64,000 nt of DNA from Myxococcales bacterium. GTDB lineage: Bacteria > Myxococcota_A > UBA9042. Location of the stretch: NCBI GenBank assembly GCA_947491025.1, contig CANLIC010000013.1, positions 32,748-96,747 on the forward strand. Direction: 5' to 3'. Under the pieces are notes generated by a model. That model ran no database searches. It saw only the letters and a program-made list of their open reading frames with translations, and was not told the origin of the DNA. Shown here in pieces: positions 63,510 through 64,000 of this stretch. Within the stretch, counting starts at the first letter, position 1. Every line of letters begins with the position of its first letter. A program made the translations under genes and the position numbers.

Positions 63510-63576
63510 GCACGGCTGCGACGGTAGGGCGGCGTTCACCTGCCCCTCTCACCCACCGTCCCCGCCGCAGCCGTGC
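63510..63576. ncRNA. Stem-loop A with the shared 19-nt loop
   Basis: GCACGGCTGCG (63510-63520) pairs perfectly with CGCAGCCGTGC (63566-63576), and ACGGT/ACCGT (63521-63525 with 63555-63559) continues inside. Within, GGGC/GCCC closes a loop containing TTCACCT. The 19-nt segment TTCACCTGCCCCTCTCACC (63535-63553) recurs in element B. Minus-strand TTTT follows the outer stem. Strand and function unknown. Confidence 0.5.
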
Positions 63577-63621
63577 ACGCCACCGGGATCGCCTAGGCTG
63601 CGCGCCGAGGAACCCGACCCA

Positions 63622-63685
63622 CGCAGAGACGGAGGCGGGGGCAATTCACCTGCCCCTCTCACCTGGCCCTCGCCTCCGTCCTGCG
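63622..63685. ncRNA. Stem-loop B with the shared 19-nt loop
   Basis: CGCAG-a-GACGGAGGCG (63622-63637) pairs with CGCCTCCGTC-CTGCG (63671-63685), 15 pairs with one bulge. GGGGC/GCCCC closes the same inner loop, and the 19-nt segment at 63645-63663 is identical to that of element A, although the stems differ. Together the two elements fill most of the 330-bp gap 63491-63820, in which I see no gene. Confidence 0.5.
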
Positions 63686-63820
63686 GTTTCCCTCTCTGCG
63701 GCCCCTTCGCTGGCGCAACGATGAGCGACAAGCCTGCCCAGTTTCGACGCTTCTCTTGCATTTCCGGCCTCCAAGGCTAGACTGCCGTCGGCGACAAGGT
63801 CGACCTTGGGAGGCGTGGAC

Positions 63821-64000
63821 ATGCAGAAGATCTCGGTGGCAATCGGAATGCCTGTGATCTTGGTCGGCTGCGGCACCAGCACCGGCGGCGGCGGGACCAC
63901 GGGCGGCGGCGGTGGTGGAGCAGCTTCCGGCGCGCCTGTGCCGATTGACAACCTCGAAACGGCTGTGAAAAAGGCCTTCTGCGAGTCGGCCACCGCCTGC
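63821..64000 (+). CDS. Lipoprotein, N-terminal part only (continues beyond the window)
   Basis: The first 60 codons: MQKISVAIGMPVILVGC gives a clear LVGC lipobox, followed by a Gly/Thr/Ser-rich spacer and then IDNLETAVKKAFCESATAC, the start of a Cys-containing domain. The ATG at 63821 has GGGAGG nine bases upstream. The frame is still open at base 64000. Function unknown. Confidence 0.7.
   Translation, partial: MQKISVAIGMPVILVGCGTSTGGGGTTGGGGGGAASGAPVPIDNLETAVKKAFCESATAC

Overview
The window is about 70% GC and has the marks of a Myxococcota-type (former Deltaproteobacteria) chromosome. It carries a protein with a MYXO-CTERM-like tail (61331-63490), a very large lipoprotein with myxobacterial Cys-rich repeats and thrombospondin type 3 repeats (18227-23011), many Asp/Ala/Ser-rich lipoproteins, a sigma-54-type pilin promoter beside an NtrC-family regulator, and a complete alternative complex III operon. 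I see no rRNA, tRNA, insertion sequence, prophage or CRISPR array. The species cannot be named from sequence alone.

Layout. 1-3065: a truncated sarcosine-oxidase-like flavoenzyme, then three tandem AIM24-family genes behind a strongly folded leader (3186-3346). 3674-8140: an HNH nuclease, an ExbB-ExbD-TonB-like energy-transducing operon, a lipoprotein and a small secreted protein. 8466-16812: the six-gene alternative complex III operon (actA to actF), a quinol:electron-acceptor oxidoreductase. 17151-33576: a degenerate GGDEF protein, the giant lipoprotein, a YkgJ-type Cys-cluster protein, PspA with a YbjN-like neighbour, a lipoprotein, a PEGA/CheY/FHA group, ribosomal proteins L27 and L21, and a secreted protein. 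33994-36635: type IV pilin with a triple terminator-like repeat downstream, a sigma-54 promoter with putative enhancer sites, and a PilR-like activator. 36873-44471: a coupled run of six genes (PHA-system protein, exported protein, MoxR, DUF58, BatA-like VWA protein, RluA-type pseudouridine synthase), then a glycosyltransferase. 44529-50952: an autoregulated tryptophan operon trpR-E-G-D-C-F-B, without trpA, read from one promoter that overlaps a TrpR operator. 51090-64000: MATE exporter, E2-like acyltransferase core, NAD-dependent reductase, alanine/Na+ symporter, MFS transporter, DUF5916 outer-membrane-type protein, methyltransferase, DUF2330/MYXO-CTERM protein, two related stem-loops, and the start of another lipoprotein.

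How they fit together. The act operon supplies the quinol-oxidising step of respiration, and the ExbB/ExbD/TonB-like set would use the resulting proton gradient for envelope work. The pilin and PilR-like genes form a self-contained regulated pair. The trp genes are translationally coupled by ATGA overlaps almost throughout. The most unusual non-coding signals are the folded leader before the AIM24 array, the two stem-loops with an identical 19-nt loop but different paired stems (63510-63685), and the triple 48-bp terminator-like repeat behind the pilin gene.
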